DNA of 64,000 nucleotides from Shinisaurus crocodilurus (lineage: Eukaryota; Chordata; Lepidosauria; Squamata; Shinisauridae): positions 29,038,232 to 29,102,231 of the forward strand of contig CM037880.1 in the NCBI GenBank assembly GCA_021292165.1. The letters run 5' to 3'. The translations under genes were made by a program, and so were the position numbers. Below, one piece after another: positions 28,350 to 38,503 of the stretch. The notes beneath the pieces were generated by a model, which saw nothing but the letters and a program-made list of their open reading frames with translations, did no database searches and was not told the DNA's origin. Position 1 is the first letter of the stretch. Each line of letters begins with the position of its first letter.

Positions 28350-29640
28350 CATTCTAAAGTTTTACTTCCCCTTCCATAACGTAGCATGTTCAAAAGAAAT
28401 CCAGAGTCTACAACTCAAGAAAAAATTGCAGTACGGTAAGTTTATTACACTTTTAACAAGAGTATTTCATGTAAGGTGTTTTTTCTTTAATGTATTTGTA
28501 TGTTTTTTTTGGTGTGTGTGTGTTGGGGGGGGAGACCAAAGGATTTGTTGTTCAGTGTCAACATAATGAAACTAAAGGATAACTCTCCTATGACACAAGC
28601 AAAGCTATTTTTGGATGCCTAGCCTTTAAAGAATGTTCAATAAATACCCAAACATCTAAAATGCTGTATCAAACAATAACAATAACCCCATTTCCAGCCA
28701 CACATGTTTGAAGTAATTAACTTTTTCCTGCATAATCATGTACAACATCTGGGGAAGCTACATCAGAAAACTCAAGATTTGAATCAAAACATATGCCTGC
28801 TGTACCTGGTTAATTTGGTATACACCGCAGGAACAGCAGAGAGAAGAGAAGCTCCTTTTTCTCCGTGGTCCTTTTGGTAAAGAACTAGCAGAGCCACCCA
28901 CATCCGACTCCATATTCTTGGCCGCTGTGATTTCTCAAACCTTTGAGGAAGCCACCTCAAAGCAACATCGTAGATCTCCAAAGATTGCCCTTACACCATG
29001 TTACATATTGGTAATATGGAGACAGAGGTGGGAGCAAACGTTCTTGCACATTAGGGTGTAGAGATATGATTCACAAATAGAAAATACCGGTTTTTCATGG
29101 CTTGGCTTGCAGAGCCGTCTTTGGGCGTGGTAGAAATGAATGCAGGTGTACACACTGGATTATGTTACAGACAAACCGCCTCTACTCTTTTCCTTACAAC
29201 CCCCCCCCCCCAACTACTTATGTGGGCACCTCTCAAAGCTGGGAAGTGAAGAATAAAAGCTCTGTGTTGACCAAAAGGGACAAAGAGGGCTGCTGCCCCT
29301 TATGTAAAGGTGTTGGCCTCCCTGAAGCAGCTAATGCCAATTGCTATCCCCTGTTTTCAGCACATTGCTCATAGCCGAACAATGAAAAAGAGTGAAATCA
29401 GAGTAACTCTACTCTTATGGTTGAGACGTAGGAGGGGGGAATATTTGCACTACGCCAGACCTTTCCCAATGAAATGAACACTTGGCATGAACAAGGCATG
29501 ATATTATAGTTATGCAACCTCCGCTTCCCTGAGCAGCATGAAAGCCCAAGGGCAGCTCTAGCTGGGGTTGGGCTCCTTCAGACAAGAGACCACCAGAGAC
29601 TGATTTTTGTGGGATTTTTGGCTTTTCTTACAAGTATACA
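28350..29640. other. Unassigned stretch
   Basis: Contains a (GT)n/G-run at 28500-28533 and a C-run at 29201-29210. No gene or clear mobile element recognised. Confidence 0.4.
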
Positions 29641-29791
29641 AGTAGAGCAGCCTTCCCCAACCTGGTGCCCTCCAGATGTTTTAGATGACAACTCCCAGCA
29701 TTCCTGAACACGGGCAATGCTGACTGGGGTTGAAGGGAGTTGGAGTCCAAAACATCTGGAAGGCACCAAGTTGGGGAAGGCTAAAGTAAAG
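29640..29791. mobile_element. hAT-like palindromic MITE (29648-29783) with near-perfect duplication
   Basis: CAGCCTTCCCCAACCTGGTG ... CACCAAGTTGGGGAAGGCTA. Flanks AAGTAGAG and AAGTAAAG agree at 7 of 8 positions. Confidence 0.82.
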
Positions 29792-29799
29792 TATAAGTG

Positions 29800-30044
29800 G
29801 AGGCAAAGGCGTAGTGGTGAGAGTGTTGGACTGGGACTCGGGAGATCCGGGTTCTAGTCCCCGCTCGGCCATGAAACTCACTGGGTGACGTTGGGCCAGT
29901 CACTGACTCTCAGCCTAACCTACCTCACAGGGTTGCCGTGAGGATAAAATGAAGAGGAGGAGGAGAATTATGTAAGCCGCCTTGAGTTCTTTGCAGGAAA
30001 AAAGGCAGGGTATAAATATAATAAATGAATGAATGAATAAATAC
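29800..30044 (+). mobile_element. Sauria-type tRNA SINE, copy 1
   Basis: A box GTAGTGGTGAGAGTGTTGG, B box GGGTTCTAGTCC, then GAAACTCACTGGGTGACGTT, CTAACCTACCTCACAGGGTT, GTAAGCCGCCTTGAGTTC, AAAAAGGCAGGGTATAAATA and an (AATG)n tail. The layout is that of squamate Sauria SINEs. From general knowledge these use BovB-type LINE machinery; no BovB is seen here. Confidence 0.85.
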
Positions 30045-30142
30045 TACCCCAAGTCAGATTCCCCAGGACAGAAACCCATCTCTATTCAAAGTGATGTTTT
30101 TCTGCCCGCCGTACATCTGTACACCCCAGATGGCAGGAAGGG

Positions 30143-30190
30143 TGTCACCAGGGCTAGATTTAGGGGCAGGGGATGCAGGCAACCACCTGG
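30143..30190. mobile_element. Fragment of a hAT-like element end
   Basis: CAGGGCTAGATTTAGGGGCA ... ACCACCTGGGGTCCTGGGC resembles the CAGGGCCGG...TAGG ends of larger hAT families. Only the end is present. Confidence 0.4.
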
Positions 30191-30636
30191 GGTCCTGGGC
30201 TATCTATTCTATTAATTACTGTTGTTGTTGTTGGTGGTGGTATTATTGAAAAAATTGCAACACATCAGTGCCCATTCCACAAATGGCATGCATATGAGCA
30301 ATTATGATTAGATCCATGCATACAAATTTGTATCGTCTCATATGAGATAAATCATGCATGCAAACTGCACGTCGTGAAATGGGCTACAAATGCAAACAAA
30401 GAAAAGGGGGGGAAAAGAAAAATGGTATTCAAAAGATGAACAAATGGAGTGTGGTGCCAAAGATACCTTTCGCTGGGGATGCCATTTGGCGCATGGCCTG
30501 TCCTGGGTGTCCCCTTCCCTAAGAGTCCGTATCATCAGGTTTATTTGGGCCTGCTGATGTGCGACTACCTATGCATTCAATATTACAAGTTATCATGGAA
30601 AGACACGGAAAGACCTACGGTATGTAGATTACCTTA

Positions 30637-30776
30637 TAGCAGGGGGAGTCAACCTGTTGGCCTCCAAATGTTTTCAATTGCAACTCTCATAAGCCCCAGC
30701 CAGCTTGGCCAATGGTCAAGGATTATGGGAGTTGTAGCCCCAAACATCTGGAGGACACCAGGTTGCCTGCCCCAGT
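30637..30776. mobile_element. hAT-like palindromic MITE
   Basis: GCAGGGGGAGTCAACCTGTT ... ACACCAGGTTGCCTGCCCC with paired CCTCCAAATGTTTTCAATTG / CCCCAAACATCTGGAGGA arms. Confidence 0.78.
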
Positions 30777-30811
30777 ATCACAGAATTGCATTGTCGGGAC
30801 TGTGCTTTAGG

Positions 30812-31573
30812 AAGGATATAGGCAAACTGAGATGGCTGGCAGTGTGGAAAACAAGTCCTGTGAGGAAAGGTTGAAGGAACTGGGCATGTTTAGCCTAGAG
30901 AAGAGAAGACAGAGGAGACATGATCACATTCTTCAAATACCTGAGGGGCAGTCGCATTGAAGAGGGCAAAGACTTATTATCTGTTGCCCCAGAGGATGGG
31001 GCTAGAGCTAATGAGTTCAAGTTACTGGAGGGTAGATTTCAGTCAAACATTAGGAGAGACTTTTTAATGGTAAGAACAATTAAACCAATTACCGAGGGAG
31101 GATGGGCTCTCCCTCGCTGGAGGTCTTCGAGCAAGTCAAGCAACTGGGGTGTTGAACTACTTTCAGCCTAAGGGCCGGAATTCATTTTGGAGAAGCTCTT
31201 GGCATTCCGGTGGTAGGTGGTGCCATAAGCAAAAGGGGTGGGGCCAATATTACCAAAAATACCATCATAGTTTAGCTTAAAGTTCTTACTGCCAGTAACC
31301 AAGCCTTAATACGGGGGGGGGGAGTACAGAAAAGTTGGTAAGCCACCAAATAATCGTTGGCTGGGGGAAGGGGAGTGGAATCAGAGGAAGGAGGTGTGGC
31401 CATCTGGGGAATCCTACTGGGACCTTAGGCAGGGCTGATTTGACCCCTGGGCCTGAGGTTGTGCATCCCTGGACTACAACCATCTGTTGGGGATGCTCAG
31501 CCTCAGGATATTCTACCTCAAGCTGGTTGGACTAAGTGGCCTATGAGGTCCTTTCCAACTCTGGAAGATACCC
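30812..31573 (+). mobile_element. CR1 LINE 3' end, split by a hAT MITE
   Basis: GAGGAAAGGTTGAAGGAACT, TTTAGCCTAGAGAAGAGAAG, TTCAAATACCTGAGGGGCAG and GGAGGTCTTCGAGCAAGTCA are classic CR1 3' UTR blocks. After the insertion at 31144-31471 it resumes with CAACCATCTGTTGGGGATGC and ends GGTTGGACTAAGTGG / AGGTCCTTTCCAACTCTGGA. Confidence 0.8.
31144..31471. mobile_element. hAT MITE nested in CR1 (family of 20611-20919)
   Basis: CTGGGGTGTTGAACTACTTT, GGCCGGAATTCATTTTGGAG, CTTACTGCCAGTAACC, CTGGGCCTGAGGTTGTGCAT then CCCTG. The body follows 20611-20919 block by block. No clear 8-bp duplication. Confidence 0.75.
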
Positions 31574-31799
31574 CAACAGCCATCTATTCTAACTCTCTGC
31601 CCAAATGCAGGACCAACAACTCATCTGCCTCCTGCACCTCTATCTGTGCAACTCTGGAAGATACGTGTCATGCCCCTGCCCATGGGCAAAGCGTTATAGC
31701 AGTCAGTATGTGAGGGGAGGAGGGAGTGTGAGAGGAGTGTGGAATGTTGAGATGTCTGCTGATTGGCTGAGAGAGTGAGAAGGGCGGGTGAAGCCTGTG

Positions 31800-31807
31800 T
31801 TATAAAA
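31800..31807 (+). promoter_or_regulatory. TATA box of the solo LTR
   Basis: TTATAAAA, about 40 bp after the inverted CCAAT box and followed by GTGGGCGGTG. Confidence 0.6.
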
Positions 31808-32004
31808 ACAGTGGGCGGTGCTGTTCAATGGAAGGGAAGGGAAGGGGGAGAGAGGAAGAGAGAGGGTTGGGAAGTCTGAGTGGAGTGGGAAGTCGAAGTC
31901 TCGTCTGGGAGAATTGGAGAGTGCAGTCTGAGTGAGGGGGGGGAGGGATTTCAACTTTTAGAATCTCTTAACATTATCTATTTCCCTACCCTTAATTGTA
32001 ATTA

Positions 32005-32010
32005 AATAAA
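32005..32010 (+). promoter_or_regulatory. Poly(A) signal of the solo LTR
   Basis: AATAAA in GTAATTAAATAAACTTGC, about 205 bp downstream of the TATA box, a normal R-region spacing. Confidence 0.6.
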
Positions 32011-32595
32011 CTTGCTTCCTTTTAAAACTTAAAAGGAGTGGTCTGAATAAGTTACCCTGAAGGGGTTGGTGGCAGCAGAGAAGCAAAGAGAGTGTTGATT
32101 TTTGAAGCGCTTGCAGAGGTGGTGGGCTGGGCACGGCGGAGGAGGCAGAGAGAGGTGTGGCGACAATACGCCAAAGGCCATCTACTCCAACTCTCTGCCC
32201 AAATGTAGGATCAAACCACTCATCAGCCTCCTGCACATATATTTGTGCAACTGAGAACACAAAGTTTCTGATTCAGGGATCAGGCTGTACCGTCTCCAAG
32301 AGATGCTTATGGAGCAAACACTGATAACACAATAACTGCCCTTCAAGTGGTAATGTTTAATTGACTTCACTGGGACTACATCAGTGCCAACGGTTTGTGC
32401 ATTTCTGCCTAGGACTCCAATAATGATTTTTATATCAATTAAGACACCATCTTCTGAGACAAATGTCTTGGCTTCTTAAAGATTCTCATCACACCAAAAA
32501 GAAAACCTTTGAATAAGAACATAGGGGCTGGTGTGAACTTAACCGGGTTGAGATTAATCCAGTTACTGGATAACGAAAGCATCCTTTACCAGAGT

Positions 32596-32930
32596 CAGTG
32601 ATTTATTATCTATATCCCGCTCAGTCACACTCAGAGCAGCTTGCAACAAAATAAACATTGCTAAAATACAATCAAAAACAATCACACGAAAACAAACAAT
32701 TCAAATGCAATATATAAAAACAGCTAAAAAAAAATCCCATGGCAGTAGCAAAAATCAGTCAGATGTCAAACGCCTCCAGAAACTACGTAATCGGTTTTCA
32801 TTTTTTGTCAAAAGGAGCTTAGAGAAGAGGCCTAATGAGAGTCAGTGTGGCTGTTCCAGACTTGCGCCACTGCAAAGGCTCTCTCCCTCCTGCCTACTCA
32901 CCAAACACCTCACAATGACACTGAGTGGGG
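32596..32930 (-). pseudogene. L2-group LINE 3' end, antisense
   Basis: Minus strand: an AGAGCCTTTGCAGTGGCGCA block (counterpart of the RAFSVAAP codons), an AT-rich 3' UTR, then GCTGCTCTGAGTGTGACTGA and a GGGATATAGATAATAAAT tail. Strongly decayed. Confidence 0.6.
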
Positions 32931-33049
32931 GGGGGGGCGGCGCACGCAGAGAATGATCTCAGAGCCTGGGCAGATCTATGTTGCAAGGCACAGGCACCCT
33001 GCTTTCAAGTGGGGAGAAGTTTCAGGGGTTGCAGCACTTAACTGGAGTT

Positions 33050-33422
33050 CAGCTTCCTTAGAAGAGGGCTGGGGAAGCTCTTTCAGCCCACCGACTAAAT
33101 TCAATTTTTAGAGGACGTCTTGGGGGCTGCATTCCAGTGGAGGGTGGGGCTGAAGGCACAGTGGGCAGGGCCAAAGGCAAAAGGGGTTGGGCCAAAGATA
33201 CAAAAAATACCAGCATGTTGTAGCTGAAAGCTCTTACTGCCGGTTCCTAAGCCTCAGGAGAGACAAGTCAAACTTTTAGAATGAAGGGGGGAAAATATAC
33301 GAAAGCTGGGAAACCATCAAGCAATCATTGGTTGGGGAAAAGAGGATGGGGCCAGTGGAAAGGGGCACAGCCAGAGAGACAGATTGGCACCCCAAGAGGG
33401 CCGGAGTTGCCTTAGAAACCTC
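33050..33422. mobile_element. hAT MITE relative of 20611-20919
   Basis: Shares TTGGGGGCTGCATTCCAG, GGGTGGGGCTGAAGGCAC, CCAGCATGTTGTAGCT, CTCTTACTGCCGGTTCCTAA and AATCATTGGTTGGGG with the family. Termini are poorly kept. Confidence 0.65.
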
Positions 33423-33951
33423 TGCCTTGGAAGAGGGTCACAGGAGATGCGCGGCGTTTCTGTGATATAAGATTTACAGATATATAAAGGCTGAACTTAA
33501 GTTGAAGGTTTGGCAACATTAGTGTGCCAATGGCTTCCTGTTCCACATCAGATTTCTAGGGGAGCAAATAACGCCACAGGATTTCCCGCAGAGAGCAAAG
33601 TCTGCATAACTGAAGTCTTTCAGACTTGGTTCCAGCACAGGTTGACTTCCTGCTACACACACAGACTTGGCTCACCCCTCTCCTCTAGCCAGGAAAAGGA
33701 AGATGAGTCTTCTCTGCCCATCACCTGCACCTTCTTGGGCCATCCTAGTTCCCACTGAAACACATCACCAGAACGTGACCAGCTATCAACTATCCATCAG
33801 GGGTCTGCAACCTTTAAGACAAAAAGAGCCACTTGGACCCGTTTCCGAAGAAAAAAAAAACTGGGAGCCGCAAAACCATTGTGACATTTAAAACAAATAT
33901 AACACTGCATATATTGTTTCTTACCTTAATGCTATATATACAGGATCGTGT

Positions 33952-34277
33952 ATTCATGTACAAATTATTGGAAAACTAATAGCAATAGAACAAAATAATA
34001 TCTCCATAAATTTATTTATTTATTAACTGCTTTTTTAACCCTGCATTTCTTAAAAACAATCCAAAACAGGTTATAAAGAAGAATAAAACACAAATTACAA
34101 TATCGCTGCGGGGATGGGAGGGGCGATATTGTAATTTGTGTTTTATTCTTCTTTATAACCTGTTTTGGATTGTTTTTAAGAAATGCAGGGTTAAAAAAGC
34201 AGTTAATAAATAAATAAATTTATGGAGATATTATTTTGTTCTATTGCTATTAGTTTTCCAATAATTTGTACATGAAT
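33952..34277. repeat. Perfect inverted repeat, 155-bp arms, 16-nt loop
   Basis: Arms 33952-34106 and 34123-34277 are exact reverse complements by eye, around a GC-rich 16-nt loop. The arm begins ATTCATGTACAAATTATTGG and ends ACAAATTACAATATCGC. Confidence 0.93.
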
Positions 34278-34587
34278 CTTTTCCCCCTTGTTTTCTGATA
34301 ACTATTACTGCTTTCACGCAGGCCTACCTGCCTCCTCGCCTGCTTGTGCTCTCCGCGGCGAGCCGGCCGCGCTGGTCCCTCGACACGCTGGACCCCGCGC
34401 TATGTTTTTGGCGGGGGGGGGACTTTGGCGCGTGCAGGAGCCCTCCTCTCTTCTGCCGCTCACCCGCTCGCGTCCCTGCTGCCCGGGGGGGGGGTGCTGC
34501 CGCCGCGCCAAAGTTCCCCCACCCCGCCAAAGTTCCCCCGCCAAAATCATAGCGCGGGGGTCCAGCGCGCCGAAGCAGCTGGATGTG

Positions 34588-34660
34588 ATGCGGCGGCGGC
34601 GGCGGCAGCGGCGGCGGCTTCAGCGGCTCCGGCATTGACTCCAGCGGCGGCGGCAGCTAG
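34588..34660. repeat. (CGG)n-rich tract
   Basis: GGCGGCGGCGGCGGCAGCGG and related triplets inside the hAT-like element. Confidence 0.85.
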
Positions 34661-34734
34661 AGCGGCGCGGAGAACGCTCCGCGCCGCTCAGAAGAGCGAA
34701 ATCGGGCTGCCCCCGCCAACAGAATAAGGCCATA

Positions 34735-35350
34735 TGTGAGGCGGCGGCAAAGTTTTTTGCGGAGCAGGCAGCCTTGTCCTGCTCTCCTCTCTTCCGCTGC
34801 CTGCCTGCTCGTGTCCCTGCTGCCGGGGGGGGGGGTGCCGCCGCCGCGCCAACATTTTTGCGAGCGTGCAGGAGCCCTCCTCTCTTCTGCCGCTCACCCG
34901 CTCGCGTCCCTGCTGCCCGGGGGGGGTGCTGCCGCCGCGCCAAAGTTTTTCGGAGCGTGCAGGAGCCCTCCTCTCTTCCACTGCCCGCTCGCAGTCCCTG
35001 CTGCTGGGGGGGGGGGGTGCTGCCGCCACGCCAAAATTTTTGGGAGCGTGCAGCAGCCCTCCTCTCTTCTGCCGCTCACCCTGCTCGCGTCCCTGCTGTC
35101 CGTGGGGGGGGGGTGCCGCCGCCGCGCGCCAAAGTTTTTGGGAGCATGCAGGAGCCCTCCTCTCTTCCACCGCCCGCCCACTCGCTCGCGACCCTGCTGC
35201 TGGGGGGTGCTTCCGCCGCGCCAAACTTTTTGGGAGCGTGCAGGAGCCTGCCTCTCTTCCACCACCCGCCCGCTCGAGTCCCTGCTTCCAGGGGGGGGTG
35301 CCGCTGCCGCTGCCAAGTTTTTTTCCCTGCAGGAGCCCTCCTCCTGTCTT
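34735..35350. repeat. GC-rich minisatellite, period about 92 bp, about 7 units
   Basis: The anchor GCGTGCAGGAGCCCTCCTCT recurs near 34864, 34954, 35046, 35144 and 35236 (90-98 bp apart) with weaker units before and after. Each unit ends with a run of 6-10 G, then GTGCYGCCGCCGCGCCAAAG. A lone related unit is at 34425-34540. Long overlapping frames on both strands arise from this repeat and are not genes. Confidence 0.88.
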
Positions 35351-35429
35351 CCACTGGACCGGAGCGGAGCCGCGGCAAAGGTTTGAAAGAGCCGCATGCA
35401 GCTCCGGAGCCGCGGGTTGCCGACCCCTG

Positions 35430-36550
35430 ATTATCTTTTGTCAGGTCTTAAGTGTATTGCTCCAAAGCTCTCACGCCGATAGCTCTACTTACCGAAATCT
35501 TAGAGTTAAGCAATCAAAGGCACTGGGCTATAAGAGACCCCTGAAAAGTCATCTAGACTAACCCCAAACCCATCGCAATATAGGAACAAGCAGTCCTTGA
35601 GCCTAGAGCCTCTCCTTTCAAAATACTGGAAGTATTGGGAAGGTTTTCACTCACCAATGGCAAGTGTGGGCATGAAATGCCAATGCAGAAAATGCAGTTG
35701 TCGCAATAACCCATGGTTTAAAACATCAGACTGCCATGACATCACTGGAAAATGCACATGAGTTGGTTTCCTAAATGTCCTGTTCTATAGCCCTCTTCAG
35801 GAGTTCATAGCTCACCCAATTCCAGTCATGCGAGGGAGAGAACCGGGTGGTGCTCACTGACTCCACCCCCTCTGTTGCTGTCATCCAGTTCTGTTGCTCT
35901 CCGTATGTTGAAAGGGAAAGGTCTGAAGCAGGGAGACGGCTCAACGCATGTAGGCTTCCCACATGATTTAGAACTCTGATCTCACGGGGTTCTAAATTGT
36001 GTGGGGAATTATACACGTAGAGTAAGCTTCCCAGGTCAGTGTTTCCCAACAAATATGTGGCTGGCAGGGGTGCAATGAAGGAGGTGGACCCGTGAGCATG
36101 GCCCAACTCTCCCAGCTCACATGATGGTAATCATGTGAGCTAAGAACGCTGGAAGGGCGCTCATTTTACTGAAAGGTTTCTAAGCTCTGCTCCAATACTG
36201 CCATACTGAAGTCAATGAAAGTTTTTCTCTTACTGCAGAGGAAGGCAATTTCTGTAACACAGAAAAACATAAAAAGAGTCAAGGATCTGCAGCTTATTTG
36301 TAGATTCTGTTTGCACATCATTAACATTATTTTACATGAGCAACTCGGCATTGAAGTCCCATCTCAACAGCTGCAAAAACGAAGAATTGGTCCCACGACA
36401 TCAATTTGCTTTTGGGCTACTGAGCCTTTCAAATGTCTCCCAGAGGGGGCCACTGTGTTAGTCTGTTGCAGCAAAACAACAACAACAACAAAGCATCTTG
36501 TGGCACCATAAATAGTAAGAGATTTATTGTGGCATCAGCTATAGCTGACC
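35430..36550. other. Unassigned stretch
   Basis: An (AAC)n run lies at 36475-36491. GTTAGTCTGTTGCAGCAAAA near 36457 and CAGCTATAGCTGACCAGAGT near 36538 suggest an old retroposed fragment; nothing firm. Confidence 0.4.
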
Positions 36551-36554
36551 AGAG

Positions 36555-36720
36555 TCTACTTTGAGCGCAATCCTATCCCTCTACCCCACCCTTGACGCAC
36601 GTAAGTCTCCGAACTTGGAGGCTTATGTGCATCCAATGCATGGCGCAGCGGTGGCAACCTTCGCCACCCTGCACTTCATCTAGATCGCCATTTTTGGCAG
36701 TCAAAAATATGGATTCTGGA
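36555..36720. repeat. Fragment related to 10980-11480
   Basis: TTGAGCGCAATCCTATCCCT, ACGTAAGTCTCCGAACTTGG then AGGCTTATG, a CATGGCGCAGCGG block. Same layout as the GCGCAATCC family; ends unclear. Confidence 0.35.
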
Positions 36721-36847
36721 ATTTCATGTTACGTACGTTCAGGGCTAGATCCAAACATGTTGCCCTCTGCACTGCCACAGCCCTGCAAGCACTGACAGAT
36801 CAACACAGACAAGCTTCAGGCGTAACCGCTACCATGAAACAAGCATC

Positions 36848-37030
36848 CTGCTCGCCAGGGCCGGTGCTACCATTAGGCCAACTAGGCAGCTGCCTAGGGC
36901 CCAGGGCTAAAGGGGTGCCAGAAACGCCTTGAAAAAAATAATACAGCGCTCTCAAGTGGGAAGGGGGGCGCGCTAAATATCTGATCTTGCCTAGGGCACC
37001 AAACTGCCTTGCACCGGTCTTGCTGCTCGC
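36848..37030. mobile_element. hAT MITE, 167 bp (36856-37022), perfect duplication CTGCTCGC
   Basis: Starts CAGGGCCGGTGCTACCATTA, ends CTGCCTTGCACCGGTCTTG, flanked by CTGCTCGC at 36848-36855 and 37023-37030. It is the short sibling of 20949-22080 in opposite orientation. Confidence 0.93.
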
Positions 37031-37034
37031 ATTG

Positions 37035-37540
37035 TTACAACGCATTGTTACAACTAAAAAACAGTTGCCAGCAGCAGCTCCCAGCCTGAGAATAAGGCCC
37101 CGCAGGCTCGTATTCTTCAGACTGCTCCCACCAGTTGCAGCAGTGCATCCAGGCCCCAGCAGTTCTGTTGGAGGGACCTATGTAGTGCCACACAGCTCAG
37201 CAGGGTTGGGAATAGGCCCCACTACTAACCCGGCATTAAGCAATATACCAGATCCGTAAGGGGAAAGGACAGGTTGAAACGAACAGGCAGGCGTTGCGCG
37301 GTTCTCACAGAAGCCCCATGAGACGGACATCAGCTCCCTACGCCAACTGCTGGCTGCAAGGGGGAACTGCAGCCTGGGATACAAAGACCACAGACCTGAA
37401 TCCTTTCTGCTTGGGAGGTCAGGTAAGCCTGGACATGCAGTCAGTGCCTGCTCCTGCACTATGGCTCCCAGGTCTGCTCTGCTCTCTCAGTCTGGGTGGC
37501 TCGGCAACAGAAACAGCCATAAGGCTCTTGATGTAGTTTC
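37035..37540. other. Unassigned stretch
   Basis: Moderately GC-rich, with a TTGTTACAACGCATTGTTAC direct repeat at its start. Short open frames only. Confidence 0.4.
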
Positions 37541-37544
37541 AAAA

Positions 37545-38108
37545 TTCTACCAGACCTTATAAGTAACCATTACCAAGCCGGCTTGCAATACTTAAGTAAA
37601 CAAATAGCAAGATTAAAATACACATGATCTTAAAAGATGTTTAATAAAGAATAAATTAAAAGACAGCTGTTAGAGTGATAAAAATCTCAAAGCAGCATCA
37701 TCAAATTTTCTAATCAAGAAAAGCCTGGAAATCATTTTTTAAAAATATCTCAGCTCTGCTCCCAAGACCCAAACAACATGTTCCATCAAAAGCATTTTTC
37801 ACTGAAATGCTTAGAACTGACCATGCATGCAGCTGGGAACTGGGGGGGGGGGGTTGTAACACCCCCTCCCCCATCGCCTTGTTCTATTTCCCCACCTTTT
37901 GAGGCCAGATGTAGCTAGTTTTTTCTGAAGAAAGAAATGTGGCCAATTTTAAGCAAGCTAGTTAAAAACACTGTTTACGTAACATTTGGTTTGGCCCTTA
38001 AACTCATTAAAATGGGTTCTAGATGGGCGGCATTCCAAAGTCAGGAGGATGCCACCACAGAAAAGGCTCCCTCTTGCTACCCACCTAGCCTCCAGCCTCC
38101 TGAGAAGT
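37545..38108 (-). pseudogene. Degraded L2-group LINE 3' end, antisense
   Basis: Minus strand: AGAGGGAGCCTTTTCTGTGG then TGGCATCCTCCTGACTTTGG is the codon block for RREPFLWWHPPDFG, counterpart of RRAFSVVAPRLWN. It is followed by AT-rich 3' UTR and CTTGCTATTTGTTTACTTAA. A G-run at 37843-37853 and other changes interrupt it. Confidence 0.5.
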
Positions 38109-38307
38109 GCCTCTAATTATAATTTTAACAAATGGTGCAGGTTCATGTGCAAGTAGGTGGTCCTTCAGTTATCCCTCTGAACTTCCAGGCTCTCCTTTGC
38201 CACCTGCCCCCACTTGTCCAGGTGCTCACCACCTTCCTAACCAACGGGGGCTGAATCTCTGCAGCACTTGGATCTAGGATGCCTGACACCAGGGGAACTA
38301 TCTTAGG

Positions 38308-38501
38308 AACATAGGAAGCTGCCTTATACTGAATCAGACCACTGGTCCATCTAGCCCAGTATTGTCGACACTGACTGGCAGTGGCTCTCCAGGGTTTCAG
38401 GCAGGATTCTTTCCAAGCCCTACCTGGAGTCCGGGGATCGAACCTGGGACCTTCTGCATGCAAAGCAGGTGCCCTATCACACTGAGCTATGGCCCCTCCC
38501 T
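38308..38501 (-). mobile_element. tRNA-derived SINE, antisense
   Basis: Minus strand: GGGAGGGGCCATAGCTCAGT (A box), GCATGCAGAAGGTCCCAGGT + TCGATCC (B box), GCCTGAAACCCTGGAGAGCC, CTAGATGGACCAGTGGTCTG and AGGCAGCTTCCTATGTTCC. Full length, no interruption. Confidence 0.83.
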
Positions 38502-38503
38502 AG

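Larger units (their letters stand above)
31666..32165 (+). mobile_element. Solo LTR (500 bp) with 5-bp duplication ATACG
   Basis: Starts TGTCATGCCC and ends GTGTGGCGACA, flanked by ATACG at 31661-31665 and 32166-32170. Promoter-like order: CTGATTGGCTG (inverted CCAAT) near 31758, GGGCGG boxes, TATA box TTATAAAA at 31800, poly(A) signal AATAAA at 32005-32010. No primer site, gag or pol is attached, so two LTRs probably recombined. It is an endogenous-retrovirus or gypsy-type LTR. A 5-bp duplication alone does not decide the class. Confidence 0.8.
31558..32260. repeat. Tandem duplication of about 93 bp, second unit split by a solo LTR
   Basis: CTCTGGAAGATACCCCAACA starts unit 1 at 31558. CTCTGGAAGATACG starts unit 2 at 31651 and is cut by the LTR. 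Unit 2 resumes at 32166 with ATACGCCAAAGGCCATCTAC. Both units then share CTAACTCTCTGCCCAAATG-like text, CTCATC...GCCTCCTGCAC and TGTGCAACT. Confidence 0.75.
33798..35429. mobile_element. Large hAT-like non-autonomous element (1632 bp) with palindrome and minisatellite
   Basis: Left end CAGGGGTCTGCAACC and right end GGTTGCCGACCCCTG are inverted with one mismatch in 15. Subterminal AAAGAGCCACTTGG and GAAAGAGCCGCATGCAGCTC are typical of a widespread hAT family. No transposase frame: the interior is a 155-bp-arm palindrome (33952-34277) and GC-rich tandem repeats. Flanking 8-mers CTATCCAT and ATTATCTT do not match, so the ends may be from separate events. Confidence 0.7.

Noticed and set aside
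34735..35350. CRISPR array
   Set aside because: Whole units are repeated with no unique spacers, and the context is a eukaryotic transposon.
33798..35429. hAT insertion with 8-bp duplication
   Set aside because: The ends are good but the flanking 8-mers CTATCCAT and ATTATCTT do not match, so a simple intact insertion is not claimed.
34688..35561. Several overlapping long open frames on both strands (up to 231 codons)
   Set aside because: They arise from the GC-rich 92-bp tandem repeat. Frames overlap on both strands, lack domains, and consist of the same Pro/Ser/Arg/Gly-rich unit.
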